Below the pieces are notes generated by a model, which saw nothing but the letters and a program-made list of their open reading frames with translations, did not search any database and was not told the origin of the DNA. A stretch of DNA of 64,000 nt from an uncultured Psychrobacter sp. GTDB lineage: Bacteria > Pseudomonadota > Gammaproteobacteria > Pseudomonadales > Moraxellaceae. Of the stretch, positions 8,828-17,699 are shown piece after piece. Each line of letters begins with the position of its first letter. The first letter of the stretch is position 1. The stretch is from assembly GCF_947500265.1 (NCBI RefSeq), contig NZ_CANMRN010000002.1:512454-576453 (forward strand), read 5' to 3'. A program made the translations under genes and the position numbers.

Positions 8828-10111
8828 CTATACCCCACTCGCCTGCTTAGCAAACAAGTGCATCAATGGTTTTATTTTACTGACTCGGTACATGCCCTCA
8901 TTACGTATCTGCTGCACAGGGCGCAATTGAGCAAGCGACCCTGCAAATAACCAGTTAAGCGCAGAAAAGCTATGCATCATTAGGCTATTATGCGGACGGC
9001 GCGAACGCTCATAATGACGTAGCGTTTGATTGCTACCCCAAAGCATACCACCACTACGGGCAAAATCATGCGTTAACTGCTCACATAATACTTGCACATC
9101 CAGCATGCCAAGGTTCAACCCTTGACCCGCCAGCGGATGTACGCCATGAGCTGCATCACCAATGAGTACCAAGTTGTCAGCGACGTAGCTTTTCGCTTGC
9201 TGAGCCGCTAATGGAAAACTAGCGATAGACTCAATTTGATTAATCGCACCCAGCTCATAATTGCTTGCAACTGCTAACTTATCAGCAATAAAACGATCTT
9301 CTTCCTCTATCAATGCCAACGCTTGATTGCGCGGCAATGTCCATACTATCGACTGCCAATGCTGCGGATTTGTCTTATCAGCATCGGTTATATCTGCTAA
9401 TGGCAATAGTGCCAACGTACCTGTTGGTAGCATGGCTTGACGTGCTGTCGCTTGATGCGGTTTCTCAGTCTGAATCGCACAGCAAATCGCGGTTTGATTA
9501 TAATCAAGCATATCTACGCCAATCCCTGCTTGCTGACGGACAAATGAACCGCGCCCATCAGCACCAACTAATAGACTCGCATCAATCGATTCGCCATTGT
9601 CTAGAGTTACACGATAACCTTGCTGCGCCCCTAGCCAATCCATATTGACAACTTTATGACCAGCGATAAGGGTCAGATACTCACTGACATCAGCTTCATG
9701 CAAGCGTTGCCACAGTGCGTACTCGATAACAGCAGGCTCAACCATACTACCTAATAATGTAGGCTCATGATTTTTACCACTATTATCCTCGGCGCCAATA
9801 CCTTCACTTTCGCCAAATAATAACTCACCCATACCATTTAGCTGCCACACCTGCATTTGCGAGTAGTCTGCTTTGCGTTTAGAGGCGGCAATATGTTGCC
9901 ACGCGCCAACGTCCTTAAGCAAATTAATACTAGCCATACTGAGTGCATAGACACGTGCATCACGTTTGCTAAGGGTGTTGTGCCAAGCTGACTCATCACG
10001 CTCAGGACGGGCATCAATCAACGTCACTGGCATTTTTGCTTGTGCCAGCTTTAGAGCAAGCGTTGCCCCAACGATACCGCTACCGATAATCAGCGTCTGG
10101 TTGTTTTTCAT
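8828..10111 (-). CDS. UbiH/UbiF/VisC/COQ6-family FAD monooxygenase
   Basis: An FAD-dependent hydroxylase of the ubiquinone biosynthesis type. It has the N-terminal dinucleotide motif IIGSGIVGATLA, a middle DG motif (LLVGADGRGSFVRQ), and the second FAD motif GDAAHGVHPLAGQGLNLG, whose GD form is typical of the UbiF/UbiI/VisC branch rather than UbiH. The ATG at 10111 (protein MKNNQ...) is preferred over the upstream in-frame ATG at 10156 because it places the protein start directly before the Rossmann strand and has GAGAG at suitable spacing. It lies downstream of ubiH, separated by a MITE-like element. Which ring carbon it hydroxylates cannot be decided here. Confidence 0.85.
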   Translation of the reverse strand: MKNNQTLIIGSGIVGATLALKLAQAKMPVTLIDARPERDESAWHNTLSKRDARVYALSMASINLLKDVGAWQHIAASKRKADYSQMQVWQLNGMGELLFGESEGIGAEDNSGKNHEPTLLGSMVEPAVIEYALWQRLHEADVSEYLTLIAGHKVVNMDWLGAQQGYRVTLDNGESIDASLLVGADGRGSFVRQQAGIGVDMLDYNQTAICCAIQTEKPHQATARQAMLPTGTLALLPLADITDADKTNPQHWQSIVWTLPRNQALALIEEEDRFIADKLAVASNYELGAINQIESIASFPLAAQQAKSYVADNLVLIGDAAHGVHPLAGQGLNLGMLDVQVLCEQLTHDFARSGGMLWGSNQTLRHYERSRRPHNSLMMHSFSALNWLFAGSLAQLRPVQQIRNEGMYRVSKIKPLMHLFAKQASGV

Positions 10112-10167
10112 AAGGTGTCTCTCAATATTGTTCAATATTAGAATGCTTATTATCAATCTTAATTACA

Positions 10168-10274
10168 TATAGTTGATTCAGTTTAAAAGAGAGACGAGGC
10201 AACCGAGTGCAGATGTATAGGCAATACTTCAAGCGAGGTTAACGCTGTCACTCTTTTAAAGAAGATTAACTATA
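10168..10274. repeat. MITE-like element with 24-bp imperfect terminal inverted repeats
   Basis: A 107-bp non-coding block bounded by inverted repeats at 10168-10190 (starting TATAGTTGATTCAGTTTAAA) and 10252-10274 (its reverse complement starts TATAGTTAATCTTCTTTAAA). Outer and inner ends match and only a central patch differs. It fits exactly between the ubiH stop, four bases away, and the downstream monooxygenase start. No coding capacity is visible. The size and symmetry fit a miniature inverted-repeat transposable element or a large REP-like element. The transcript would fold into a long stem within the operon. Confidence 0.55.
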
Positions 10275-10277
10275 GCG

Positions 10278-11606
10278 CTATGATTTTAGACCCATCGCAT
10301 AAGTGGCGACTAATGGCTTGATATTCGGCAATTTATCAAAGGCCAATAGCGCCATATTTCGTGCCAGCTTAATCGCTGGGTTAGGATGCGTGAAGCCATG
10401 TACCACCGCATCACAAAAACGAATCACTCTCTTCTGGTCAGTTTGACGTGCTTTTTCATAACGCTTTAATAACTGTGCATCACCAATATCTGCGCCTTTG
10501 AGCACTTGTGTGTTCAGCATTTGTGCCAGCACATGCGCATCTCGCATGCAGAGATTAAAGCCTTGACCAGCGACAGGGTGCAAAGTATGAGCGGCATTGC
10601 CCATAATGACGCAGCGCCTTTCTACCTGCTTATCCGCTAGTACGCGGGTCAATGGATAGGCTCCGCGGCGACCAGCAGCGGTGAACTTGCCAGCGCGTTG
10701 ACCGAAGGCTTGCTGTAACGTCTGCAAGAAATGGGCGTCGTCTTCCAGATATCTGGTTTCTTCACCTGTTGGGCATACCCACACCACAGAGCGTCTGTAG
10801 CCTTGTTGATACTCATCATTACCATCGCCCTCTGGATCAGTCAGTGGGAGCACAGCAAGTGGGCCAGCTGGACTGAAACGCTCAATCGCTGCATGCTCGT
10901 GTGGCGTATCTGTCTCTACTACGCCGACGATGGCCGTTTGCTGATAGTCATACGTAGTTGTACCGATATCTAGTAATTGGCGTACTGTAGAATCACGCCC
11001 ATCACAAGCGACTAATACGCTAGCTTGCAGCTGCTGCTCGTTTTCGGCTTCATCGTTATAATTAAAGCTAAGTGTCACACTATCGGCCTGCTGCTGGACA
11101 GTTGTCACATTGGCATTATCTATTAAGGTAATTAATGGCTCTTGCTGTGCGGCTAATAAAAGCTTACGGCCCAACCAAGCGTTTTCGATGACCTGTCCAA
11201 ATGACTCGACCTTTTCCTCTGCTTTATTCAGCTGCGCGCGCCCAAAACTGCCTTGCTCACTAATCTGTACGGTGTCGATACGGCAGGCATGACTTTGTAA
11301 CTCATCCCACAGTCCAATCTCTTGATATATCTGTACCGTGCGCCGTGATAACGCCGTATTGCGACTGTCTAAATAATGGCTGCGAGTACTATCATCCGTT
11401 GGACTGATGGTTGGATAGCTGTTTTTTTCTAATAAGGTGCTCGCAATACCGTGATGGGCCAATAGCAATGCAAAAGACAAACCAACATGACCACCACCTG
11501 CGATAAGCACTTGCTGGTCAGTTATCGCTTCTTTCTTTTTAGAGATGCTGTCGAACTTTTTAGGTATGCTGTCAGCATTGGATAAATGTGAATCAGTATC
11601 TTGCAT
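10278..11606 (-). CDS. ubiH: 2-octaprenyl-6-methoxyphenol hydroxylase type FAD monooxygenase
   Basis: A 442-residue FAD monooxygenase of the ubiquinone pathway. After a hydrophilic N-terminal extension of about 30 residues comes the Rossmann motif VLIAGGGHVGLSFA. ACDGRDSTVR is the DG motif, and the second FAD motif is GNAAHTLHPVAGQGFNL. The GN form of that motif is characteristic of UbiH. The ATG is preceded by AGGAAA at seven bases. It is transcribed ahead of a second family member, a common arrangement in which the two hydroxylate different ring positions of the quinone precursor. The long Ser/Lys-rich N-terminal tail is unusual for UbiH. Confidence 0.85.
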   Translation of the reverse strand: MQDTDSHLSNADSIPKKFDSISKKKEAITDQQVLIAGGGHVGLSFALLLAHHGIASTLLEKNSYPTISPTDDSTRSHYLDSRNTALSRRTVQIYQEIGLWDELQSHACRIDTVQISEQGSFGRAQLNKAEEKVESFGQVIENAWLGRKLLLAAQQEPLITLIDNANVTTVQQQADSVTLSFNYNDEAENEQQLQASVLVACDGRDSTVRQLLDIGTTTYDYQQTAIVGVVETDTPHEHAAIERFSPAGPLAVLPLTDPEGDGNDEYQQGYRRSVVWVCPTGEETRYLEDDAHFLQTLQQAFGQRAGKFTAAGRRGAYPLTRVLADKQVERRCVIMGNAAHTLHPVAGQGFNLCMRDAHVLAQMLNTQVLKGADIGDAQLLKRYEKARQTDQKRVIRFCDAVVHGFTHPNPAIKLARNMALLAFDKLPNIKPLVATYAMGLKS

Positions 11607-12206
11607 CGTTATTTTCCTAGTGTGATTTTTTGGACAAGCAGTTTATTTATGATAGATAGCCGCTCATCACTGACTTTATTTTATAATTTTTATCACGTTA
11701 CTGTCGTGGTTAGATGGGTTGCAGCAATCTATGGTATCGCCCATAGATTACCACAAATTGTCTATTCTGCCGTGGTCTTAACCGTAGACAAATCGTTTCT
11801 TTACTCTCATCATAAACGAGGTTTATATTTATAAAACTCAAAAATCTTAATCTTATTGAAGCGCTGTCATACGATGGGTAGCGATGAATTATATAGAACT
11901 GATAGCAACATCGAATCAATCTATAGGAAATCGCTATAGCAGTTGCAATCCGCATACAAAAACAGTGTCATCTATCTGATGTATGGCTTGAAATTTAAAA
12001 ATTCTCTACCATAATGAAGGCAAGACTTTTCATTACTTTCATTTACGACCTTCCACCAAAACAACAATAATATCGCCGTCATTTTTATTATCTACAATCT
12101 TTTTATCACCTAAATACTGTAACGCCACTAACTATTTTATCTCTGCAACCCGCCACGCAATTAAAATCAAATCATAGCGTCGGGTACACAATAAAAGGAT
12201 AATCGC
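11607..12206. other. 600-bp divergent intergenic region between ubiH and ybeZ
   Basis: No convincing gene lies here; short frames on both strands lack family resemblance or good starts. It contains a 9-bp hairpin, arms AATCTATGG (11726-11734) and CCATAGATT (11741-11749), without a T tract. The region presumably holds the divergent promoters of ubiH and ybeZ. Just before ybeZ, AAAAGGAT forms the ribosome binding site. Confidence 0.5.
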
Positions 12207-13310
12207 TTGACTGATTCCATGAGCCGCCGTATAAAGTTTGAATCATTGACCCCAGCACAGCTAAAAACCGTGCTTGGTGAATACAACAATCACATGAAAT
12301 ATATCCAAGAACGCCTCGATATTAAAATCATGCAACGCCAAGGCGATTTTTGCCTGAGTGGCGATGTGACCAATGTCGAACGCGGTGAACGTATTATCTA
12401 CAAAATGGTAGATGAAGCGCAGAATACTAAAGACATCAGTGCAGAAGAGCTGCACCTCATCATCCAATCTAGTCTCTCTCGTGATGAAGACATCGAAGAA
12501 GACGAGCAAGACTACGATGACATGGAATATGATGAAAATTTGGATGAGGCTAGCGAGTTTACGCCCATCAGTTTACGTACACGTAAAGGCCGCATCGTTC
12601 CGCGTGGCGGCAACCAACAGCGTTACGTAAAAAACGTCCTGAGCTCTGACGTGTCATTTGGTATTGGGCCAGCTGGTACGGGTAAAACGTATCTAGCGGT
12701 GGCATGTGCCGTCGATATGCTTGAGCGTAATGAGATTGAGCGTATTTTGCTAGTGCGTCCAGCGGTAGAAGCTGGCGAAAAACTGGGCTTTTTGCCAGGT
12801 GATTTGACCCAAAAAATCGATCCGTACTTACGCCCGCTATATGACGCACTCTATGAGATGATAGGCTTTGAGAAAGTCGGTAAAATGATTGAGCGTCAGA
12901 TTATCGAAGTAGCACCGCTTGCCTATATGCGCGGTCGTACTCTGAATAACTCGTTTGTCATTCTAGATGAAGCGCAGAACACCACGCCTGAACAGATGAA
13001 AATGTTTTTGACACGTTTGGGCTTTGGCTCACGTGCTGTCATCACTGGTGACATTACTCAGGTGGATTTGCCACGTGGTCACAAATCAGGCTTGGCACAA
13101 GCGATGGATATTCTAAAAGATATCGAAGAGATTCATATCACAAAGTTTGATTCAAAAGACGTGGTACGCCATCAATTGGTACAACAAATTGTTGAAGCCT
13201 ATGATGTGTTTGATGAAGAGCAAATAGCTTTAGAAGAAAAACGTAAGTTTGAACGTATTAAAGAACAAGAGCGTAGACAAGCCGTCGCTAATGCAGCAGC
13301 CAATCTGTAA
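12207..13310 (+). CDS. ybeZ: PhoH-like ATPase YbeZ
   Basis: A 367-residue PhoH-family P-loop ATPase. The N-terminal region up to about residue 100 resembles a KH-like RNA-binding fold followed by an acidic linker (DEDIEEDEQDYDD). The ATPase domain has Walker A GPAGTGKT and Walker B VILDEAQN, with VTGDITQVDLP as a further family motif. YbeZ works with the endoribonuclease YbeY in rRNA processing and ribosome quality control. ybeY follows, after a terminator. The TTG at 12207 is chosen because AAGGA sits eight bases upstream; the ATG at 12219 would leave about 19. Confidence 0.92.
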   Translation: MTDSMSRRIKFESLTPAQLKTVLGEYNNHMKYIQERLDIKIMQRQGDFCLSGDVTNVERGERIIYKMVDEAQNTKDISAEELHLIIQSSLSRDEDIEEDEQDYDDMEYDENLDEASEFTPISLRTRKGRIVPRGGNQQRYVKNVLSSDVSFGIGPAGTGKTYLAVACAVDMLERNEIERILLVRPAVEAGEKLGFLPGDLTQKIDPYLRPLYDALYEMIGFEKVGKMIERQIIEVAPLAYMRGRTLNNSFVILDEAQNTTPEQMKMFLTRLGFGSRAVITGDITQVDLPRGHKSGLAQAMDILKDIEEIHITKFDSKDVVRHQLVQQIVEAYDVFDEEQIALEEKRKFERIKEQERRQAVANAAANL

Positions 13311-13369
13311 TAATCAAGCTAATCACTGCATTGCAATCATTTGCTATAAGCATTTAGCTTGTATAAGAA

Positions 13370-13400
13370 AACCGGATTACTCAAAGTAGTCCGGTTTTTT
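13370..13400 (+). terminator. Rho-independent terminator after ybeZ
   Basis: An 11-bp stem (AACCGGATTAC / GTAGTCCGGTT, one G-T pair) with a five-base TCAAA loop, followed by TTTT. It sits 60 bp after the ybeZ stop and upstream of ybeY, so the two are not simply one transcript: ybeY needs its own promoter or read-through. Confidence 0.85.
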
Positions 13401-13627
13401 CTTACCGACAGTTTATTGAATTTAGCATATTCACTACTAGTCGCCTACCAGCAACTTAGCTATAGTAGCCTCTATATATTCTATACATATACCTCTATTT
13501 ATGAGTCAAAAACTTAGCAATGAGAGATAATAATTAAGCTACTTTTATGATAAAAAAACCGCTAAGTAAATAACGTAAACGATGCAGCCTTAAAAACGCA
13601 TTTATTTTTAATAAAAAGGACAACAAT

Positions 13628-14227
13628 ATGAGCCAACCTGATAGTACTAATTTCGATGACAAGATTGCTAGTAACCATGCTAGTTTAGCAGCACTTGATA
13701 TCAGTGCGACCGACAGTATTGATGATGAAATATTAGATACTTTTTATAATCGCGAGCATTTACTATCAGTCATGATGGCGACTTTAGATTATATAGACGG
13801 TCGTATTAATAATGATCTGACCCTACCCTATTTTGCAGATATTGATCCTGAGCTGTGGCAAGAGAAGTCTAAAACACTAGATATATATATCACTGATGAC
13901 GTCGAAGGCCGTGCTCTAAATCTAGAAGCACGCGGCAAGGACTATGCGACCAATATTTTGTCTTATCCAAGCGAATTACCTGCTGCCGTCATTGAGCTAA
14001 TGCCAACATTGCCTCTTGGAGAGCTGATTATCTGTCATGAAGTGATAGTACGTGAAGCGGCTGAACAGGACAAAACCGTGGCGCAACACATTAGCCATTT
14101 GCTAGTGCATGGCGTGCTACACCTACTGGGTTTTGATCATGAGCTCGGACAAACTGAACAAGATGAGATGGAGTACTTTGAAATTGAGATTTTGGCAGGC
14201 CTAAACCTACCAAATCCTTATATCTAA
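13628..14227 (+). CDS. ybeY: Endoribonuclease YbeY
   Basis: A 199-residue UPF0054/YbeY protein, a zinc-dependent endoribonuclease for 16S rRNA 3'-end maturation and ribosome quality control. The diagnostic metal motif H-G-x-L-H-L-x-G-F-D-H is present as HGVLHLLGFDH. ATNILSYPSE matches the family's conserved strand. The ATG follows AAAAAGGACAACAAT, a good ribosome binding site. It is longer than E. coli YbeY (about 155) because of a 40-residue acidic, Ser/Asp-rich N-terminal extension. Confidence 0.93.
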   Translation: MSQPDSTNFDDKIASNHASLAALDISATDSIDDEILDTFYNREHLLSVMMATLDYIDGRINNDLTLPYFADIDPELWQEKSKTLDIYITDDVEGRALNLEARGKDYATNILSYPSELPAAVIELMPTLPLGELIICHEVIVREAAEQDKTVAQHISHLLVHGVLHLLGFDHELGQTEQDEMEYFEIEILAGLNLPNPYI

Positions 14228-14276
14228 ACTAGCACTGCTTTAATAAACAGTCTTCTAACTATTAAGCAGCTATCAA

Positions 14277-15152
14277 TCAATCTTTAGATAGCGGCAACTT
14301 TTGCGCTTGACCCATTTGGTTGATCATATGGTCTAAGCCTTTAACATGGACACTGCGCTGCGGGAATGGAATCTCGATTTTCTCATCATCTAGAGCTTGC
14401 TTGAATTGCTCTAGTAGCTCGCATTGCATCGACCACCAGTCGGCATTGGTTGTCCAAACGTTCAGGGTAAGATCTACTGAGTTGTCGCCTAGATTGGTCA
14501 CTCGTACGATAGGCTCAGGATCAGTGAAAGCCAATGGGTTGTTTCTTGCCAGACTTAACATCACGTCTTTAGCCGTTTTGATATCAGCATCGTAACCAAT
14601 ACCGACCGTGATATCGACGCGGCGATTGGGTAGCGCTGTATAATTAACCACAGGTGAAGTCGTGATATCGCTATTAGGAATGATGATATCGTGATTGTTA
14701 ATGGTCGTCAGATGGGTATTAACCAAGGTAATCTCAGTCACCGTACCTGTGTAGCTGCTAATCTGTACATAATCGCCGCGTACAAACGGGCGAAACGTCA
14801 CAATCATAATACCAGCGGCAAAATTTGATAGCTGGTCTTTTAATGACAAACCAACGGCAACAGCGGCACCACCTAAGATCGCAACGACCGAAGTAGTCTG
14901 TACACCGACTTTGCTAAGTGCAGCTAAAATCACTACGACCAGTAGTACGCCATACAATAGACGACTTAGAAAACTAGCAACTGTCTCGTCCAGATGGCTA
15001 CGCGTCATCAAGCGATCGGAAAAAGCGACTGCTTTTTTGGCAAGCCAACGTCCAACGATAAATATAAGTATTGCTAAAGCGACTTTAATGACCAGCTCTA
15101 GGGCGTTGCTCGTTAAGGTAGCAACATCTACGGTAAAACCTAAAAATTCCAT
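14277..15152 (-). CDS. MscS-family small-conductance mechanosensitive channel
   Basis: A 291-residue channel of the MscS core type. Three N-terminal transmembrane helices are followed by the pore helix and the conserved beta-domain: GGAAVAVGLSLKDQLSNFAAG and then FRPFVRGDYVQI. PNSDITTSPVVNY and RRVDITVGIGYD are also family hallmarks. It releases solutes on hypo-osmotic shock. Length matches E. coli MscS (286). It is transcribed downstream of the TonB-like gene, with a 15-bp tandem repeat block between them. Confidence 0.92.
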   Translation of the reverse strand: MEFLGFTVDVATLTSNALELVIKVALAILIFIVGRWLAKKAVAFSDRLMTRSHLDETVASFLSRLLYGVLLVVVILAALSKVGVQTTSVVAILGGAAVAVGLSLKDQLSNFAAGIMIVTFRPFVRGDYVQISSYTGTVTEITLVNTHLTTINNHDIIIPNSDITTSPVVNYTALPNRRVDITVGIGYDADIKTAKDVMLSLARNNPLAFTDPEPIVRVTNLGDNSVDLTLNVWTTNADWWSMQCELLEQFKQALDDEKIEIPFPQRSVHVKGLDHMINQMGQAQKLPLSKD

Positions 15153-15245
15153 ACTGACTCTTTATTTTATAGCTGTGTGTTATGAACTTGGGTATCTGTA
15201 ATGATGAAAAATGGTGCGTTAAGCGTTATTCTTAGCAGTTGTGTT

Positions 15246-15305
15246 TTCAGTGACATTTTTTTCAGTAGCTTTAATTTCAGCAACTTTAATTTCAGTAACT
15301 TTCTG
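15246..15305. repeat. Four tandem 15-bp units between tonB-like gene and mscS
   Basis: Four consecutive imperfect 15-bp units, each beginning TTCAG: TTCAGTGACATTTTT, TTCAGTAGCTTTAAT, TTCAGCAACTTTAAT, TTCAGTAACTTTCTG. A stop-free minus-strand frame through them encodes repeats of the type V-T/A-E-I-K but has no start codon, so it is not annotated as a gene. Confidence 0.8.
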
Positions 15306-15343
15306 CTTAGCATCTGTCTTCTTAGTGCATGAATACGTTAACC

Positions 15344-16231
15344 TTAGTACGTTACTTCGACTGTATCACTATAGCGGTAAGTACGTATCAAGCGCAGCTC
15401 GACGATATCGCTCATGTCTTCGGTGAATTTACCAAAAGGTGCTGCTTGTCGTACCGACTGCTTGGCCGCTTCATCCAATATCGTAGAGTTCGAGCTTTCA
15501 AGCAAACGAATGGCTTTGATATTGCCGTCGTTACTGATGATAACCATTAGCCGTACTTCACCCGTAATACCTTGTGCGCGCGCTTGCACGGGATAGTGCA
15601 AGTTGCCCACTCGCTCGACATGCTCGCGGAATGTATTGATATAATCGGCTGCCGCACCCCGTGTGGTCGAGTTACTATCCATGGTCACGACTTTGGATTT
15701 GGTCGCGTAGACCTGCTGACGCTGAGATAGCTGAGCTTCTAAGGTGGCAATCTGCTTACGTAGCCGCTCTTCTTGTGCCATCGCATCATCTTGCGCTTGC
15801 TCGCTATCATTATCCGACTCTACAGTGGCCTGACGCCAACTCAACGTCGTGCGTAGGTAGCTTTCTTGATAGCGCTGCTGACGCACTTTACGCTGTAAGT
15901 TAACGATGTCTTGAGTCTCACTTATTTGCTCAGCAGACATTGCACTTAGCTGATTGTTCTCTTGTCTGAGCTGCTCTTCTATTGTACCGCCGCCTTCTTG
16001 TGAAGCATTGGCAATAAAGTGGGCATCTTCATTGGGCTGCATGTTATCGGTCAGCGCCTTTGCTACATCTTGCATCATAGCAGCTGGGTCTTTTCCCATA
16101 GAAAAGCTAATCCCGAAAATAATCAGCACATGAACAGCCACCGCAATAACAATAGCGACAGGCAAACTTATATCGCGCTTGGGCGCTTGCGCGGAAAAAT
16201 GATAGCTCTGTGAGTCTTTTATATAGGCCAC
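15344..16231 (-). CDS. TonB C-terminal domain (energy-transducer-like) protein
   Basis: A 295-residue protein with one N-terminal membrane anchor (about residues 23-46, PVAIVIAVAVHVLIIFGISF), a long helical periplasmic linker with coiled-coil character (EERLRKQIATLEAQLSQRQQ), and a C-terminal TonB-like domain including GEVRLMVIISNDGNIKAIRL. Such proteins couple the proton motive force to outer-membrane receptors or act in envelope assembly. No ExbB/ExbD neighbours are present. The linker is coiled-coil rather than Pro-rich, so classical TonB function is uncertain. The start is GTG, with GAG seven bases upstream. Confidence 0.8.
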   Translation of the reverse strand: MAYIKDSQSYHFSAQAPKRDISLPVAIVIAVAVHVLIIFGISFSMGKDPAAMMQDVAKALTDNMQPNEDAHFIANASQEGGGTIEEQLRQENNQLSAMSAEQISETQDIVNLQRKVRQQRYQESYLRTTLSWRQATVESDNDSEQAQDDAMAQEERLRKQIATLEAQLSQRQQVYATKSKVVTMDSNSTTRGAAADYINTFREHVERVGNLHYPVQARAQGITGEVRLMVIISNDGNIKAIRLLESSNSTILDEAAKQSVRQAAPFGKFTEDMSDIVELRLIRTYRYSDTVEVTY

Positions 16232-16812
16232 AATGAATCTCAGCTTGTGAGCACATCAGTACAAAGCACTATTTAACAAGTGTTGTAACGATAGGCATGA
16301 TTTACACTGGCGCTATCATAACATGACATAGAATTATGTCGCCAGTATAAGCACTGAGACGGCATTTTGACAGCTGCCATACAGTATTGGTAACCTTATC
16401 CGCTGATTGAAAAACATGCATTTGAGAATATATAAGGCAGACGAAACACTGTCTATACCAAATGAATTGCTATAAAACGCATGTGTTCATTTTGAAGCCA
16501 CTATATTTGTTATATACTGCTTTAGCACAATAGAATTAGCAGCACGATACTTTGCAACAATCAAAACTGTGCATCGTCTTAATTAGGCACAGTAGATGAA
16601 TAAGCAGCACAGTAAGTGCAGATTCACTACGCACTAGTATCAGAGGTCAGTTTTTCGCTTTTGCTACCTATCAGTATAAAAATTACTAATGGTCATAGAT
16701 ATTCAGAAATTATAAGTGATTAGCTTTCGTTTAAATTAATGATAGCCTGCAAAGTTTGTTTAGCCATTTTTACGTCACCGATTGAATGACGCGCCCTATA
16801 AGGATAATAAGT
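16232..16812. other. 580-bp intergenic region with a nested hairpin
   Basis: No gene is seen. The most distinctive element is a nested inverted repeat at 16307-16347: outer arms ACTGGCG (16307-16313) and CGCCAGT (16341-16347), inner arms GACATA (16326-16331) and TATGTC (16336-16341). The region carries divergent promoters for the TonB-like gene and the unknown gene starting at 16813. Confidence 0.5.
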
Positions 16813-17592
16813 TTGAGTGACTTTGATAACGTGAATAATTCAGACAATTTTGATGAGTTCTTCGAGAGTATTGGCTATCGTTTTGACGAGTCATTCGGCA
16901 GTGGTTGGGAGCGTATCGCCCAATCGGTTAAAGATATCTATAATAAGACGACGGACAAGTTCGAAGATGAGTTGTCATTGCCAGTGACACAGACTTACGT
17001 TAACGATGCATTACAAAAATTCGTCACCGACAATGTAAAAGCCATTTTAGAGCTACGCGTCGAGATGCATGATGACTGGTTTCGTTTGTACTGCACTGTC
17101 AATGCAGGCGGCATCTATGCCGAAGTAGCAAGTAACTTTAGCCTAGTTCACGTCCAACTCGATCGCAATGTGCAGCGCTTTGTATTTGGTCAGCAAACTT
17201 ATACCGATATATTAAATCTGCGCTGCGAGTCTTTTATCAAACGTCAAGGTGTCAAACTGGCGATTTGGTTTTATCATAGCGTCCTCAAAAAAGACCCTTT
17301 AGGCTTTATTCTGTCGTACGTCAATATTGCTCGCGCAAAAGACGAAGTGATTTATCTCGATATCCATCGTTGGTTAAAAAACAACAAAAAAATCATGAGT
17401 ACTTTGCATAAGGTGCAGATAAATTATGGCGAGCTAGAAGAAGAGCAAATGATTTTGAAGGCTCAAATCAACTATCGTGATTTACTGGCGGCCAGCAGTA
17501 ACGAAGATATCATCGGTGATGATGACGATCCTGAATTGATGCAAGGCCCTATTAACCCTGTAGATGATGCGACTGAGCCAAACCAAGAGTAA
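16813..17592 (+). CDS. Conserved-looking hypothetical protein
   Basis: I do not recognise this protein (259 residues from TTG 16813). It has no signal peptide or membrane segment, an N-terminal acidic/aromatic stretch (NFDEFFESIGYRFDESFGSGW), a mixed alpha/beta core, and an acidic disordered tail (DDDDPELMQGP...). The TTG at 16813 is preferred over the ATG at 16786 because AAGGA (16800-16804) stands eight bases upstream of the TTG, inside the longer frame. Coding use resembles that of neighbouring housekeeping genes, so it is probably a native lineage-specific cytoplasmic protein. It ends at a strong bidirectional terminator shared with fpr. Confidence 0.7.
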   Translation: MSDFDNVNNSDNFDEFFESIGYRFDESFGSGWERIAQSVKDIYNKTTDKFEDELSLPVTQTYVNDALQKFVTDNVKAILELRVEMHDDWFRLYCTVNAGGIYAEVASNFSLVHVQLDRNVQRFVFGQQTYTDILNLRCESFIKRQGVKLAIWFYHSVLKKDPLGFILSYVNIARAKDEVIYLDIHRWLKNNKKIMSTLHKVQINYGELEEEQMILKAQINYRDLLAASSNEDIIGDDDDPELMQGPINPVDDATEPNQE

Positions 17593-17633
17593 GTTGCTAA
17601 TGTTTTATCGCTTAAGACAATGTTTTGTCCCAT

Positions 17634-17687
17634 AAAAAAACGCTGCATCTTAGAGGTTCTTGGCCTTATAGATGCAGCGTTTTTTAT
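17634..17687. terminator. Bidirectional terminator
   Basis: Arms AAAAAAACGCTGCATCT (17634-17650) and AGATGCAGCGTTTTTTAT (17670-17687) form a long GC-containing stem with A and T tracts on both sides. It serves the convergent hypothetical gene and fpr. Confidence 0.9.
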
Positions 17688-17699
17688 TAAAGTCGATAA

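Noticed and set aside
11601..11955. Short frames on both strands between ubiH and ybeZ
   Set aside because: They overlap each other, lack good starts and show no coherent protein features.
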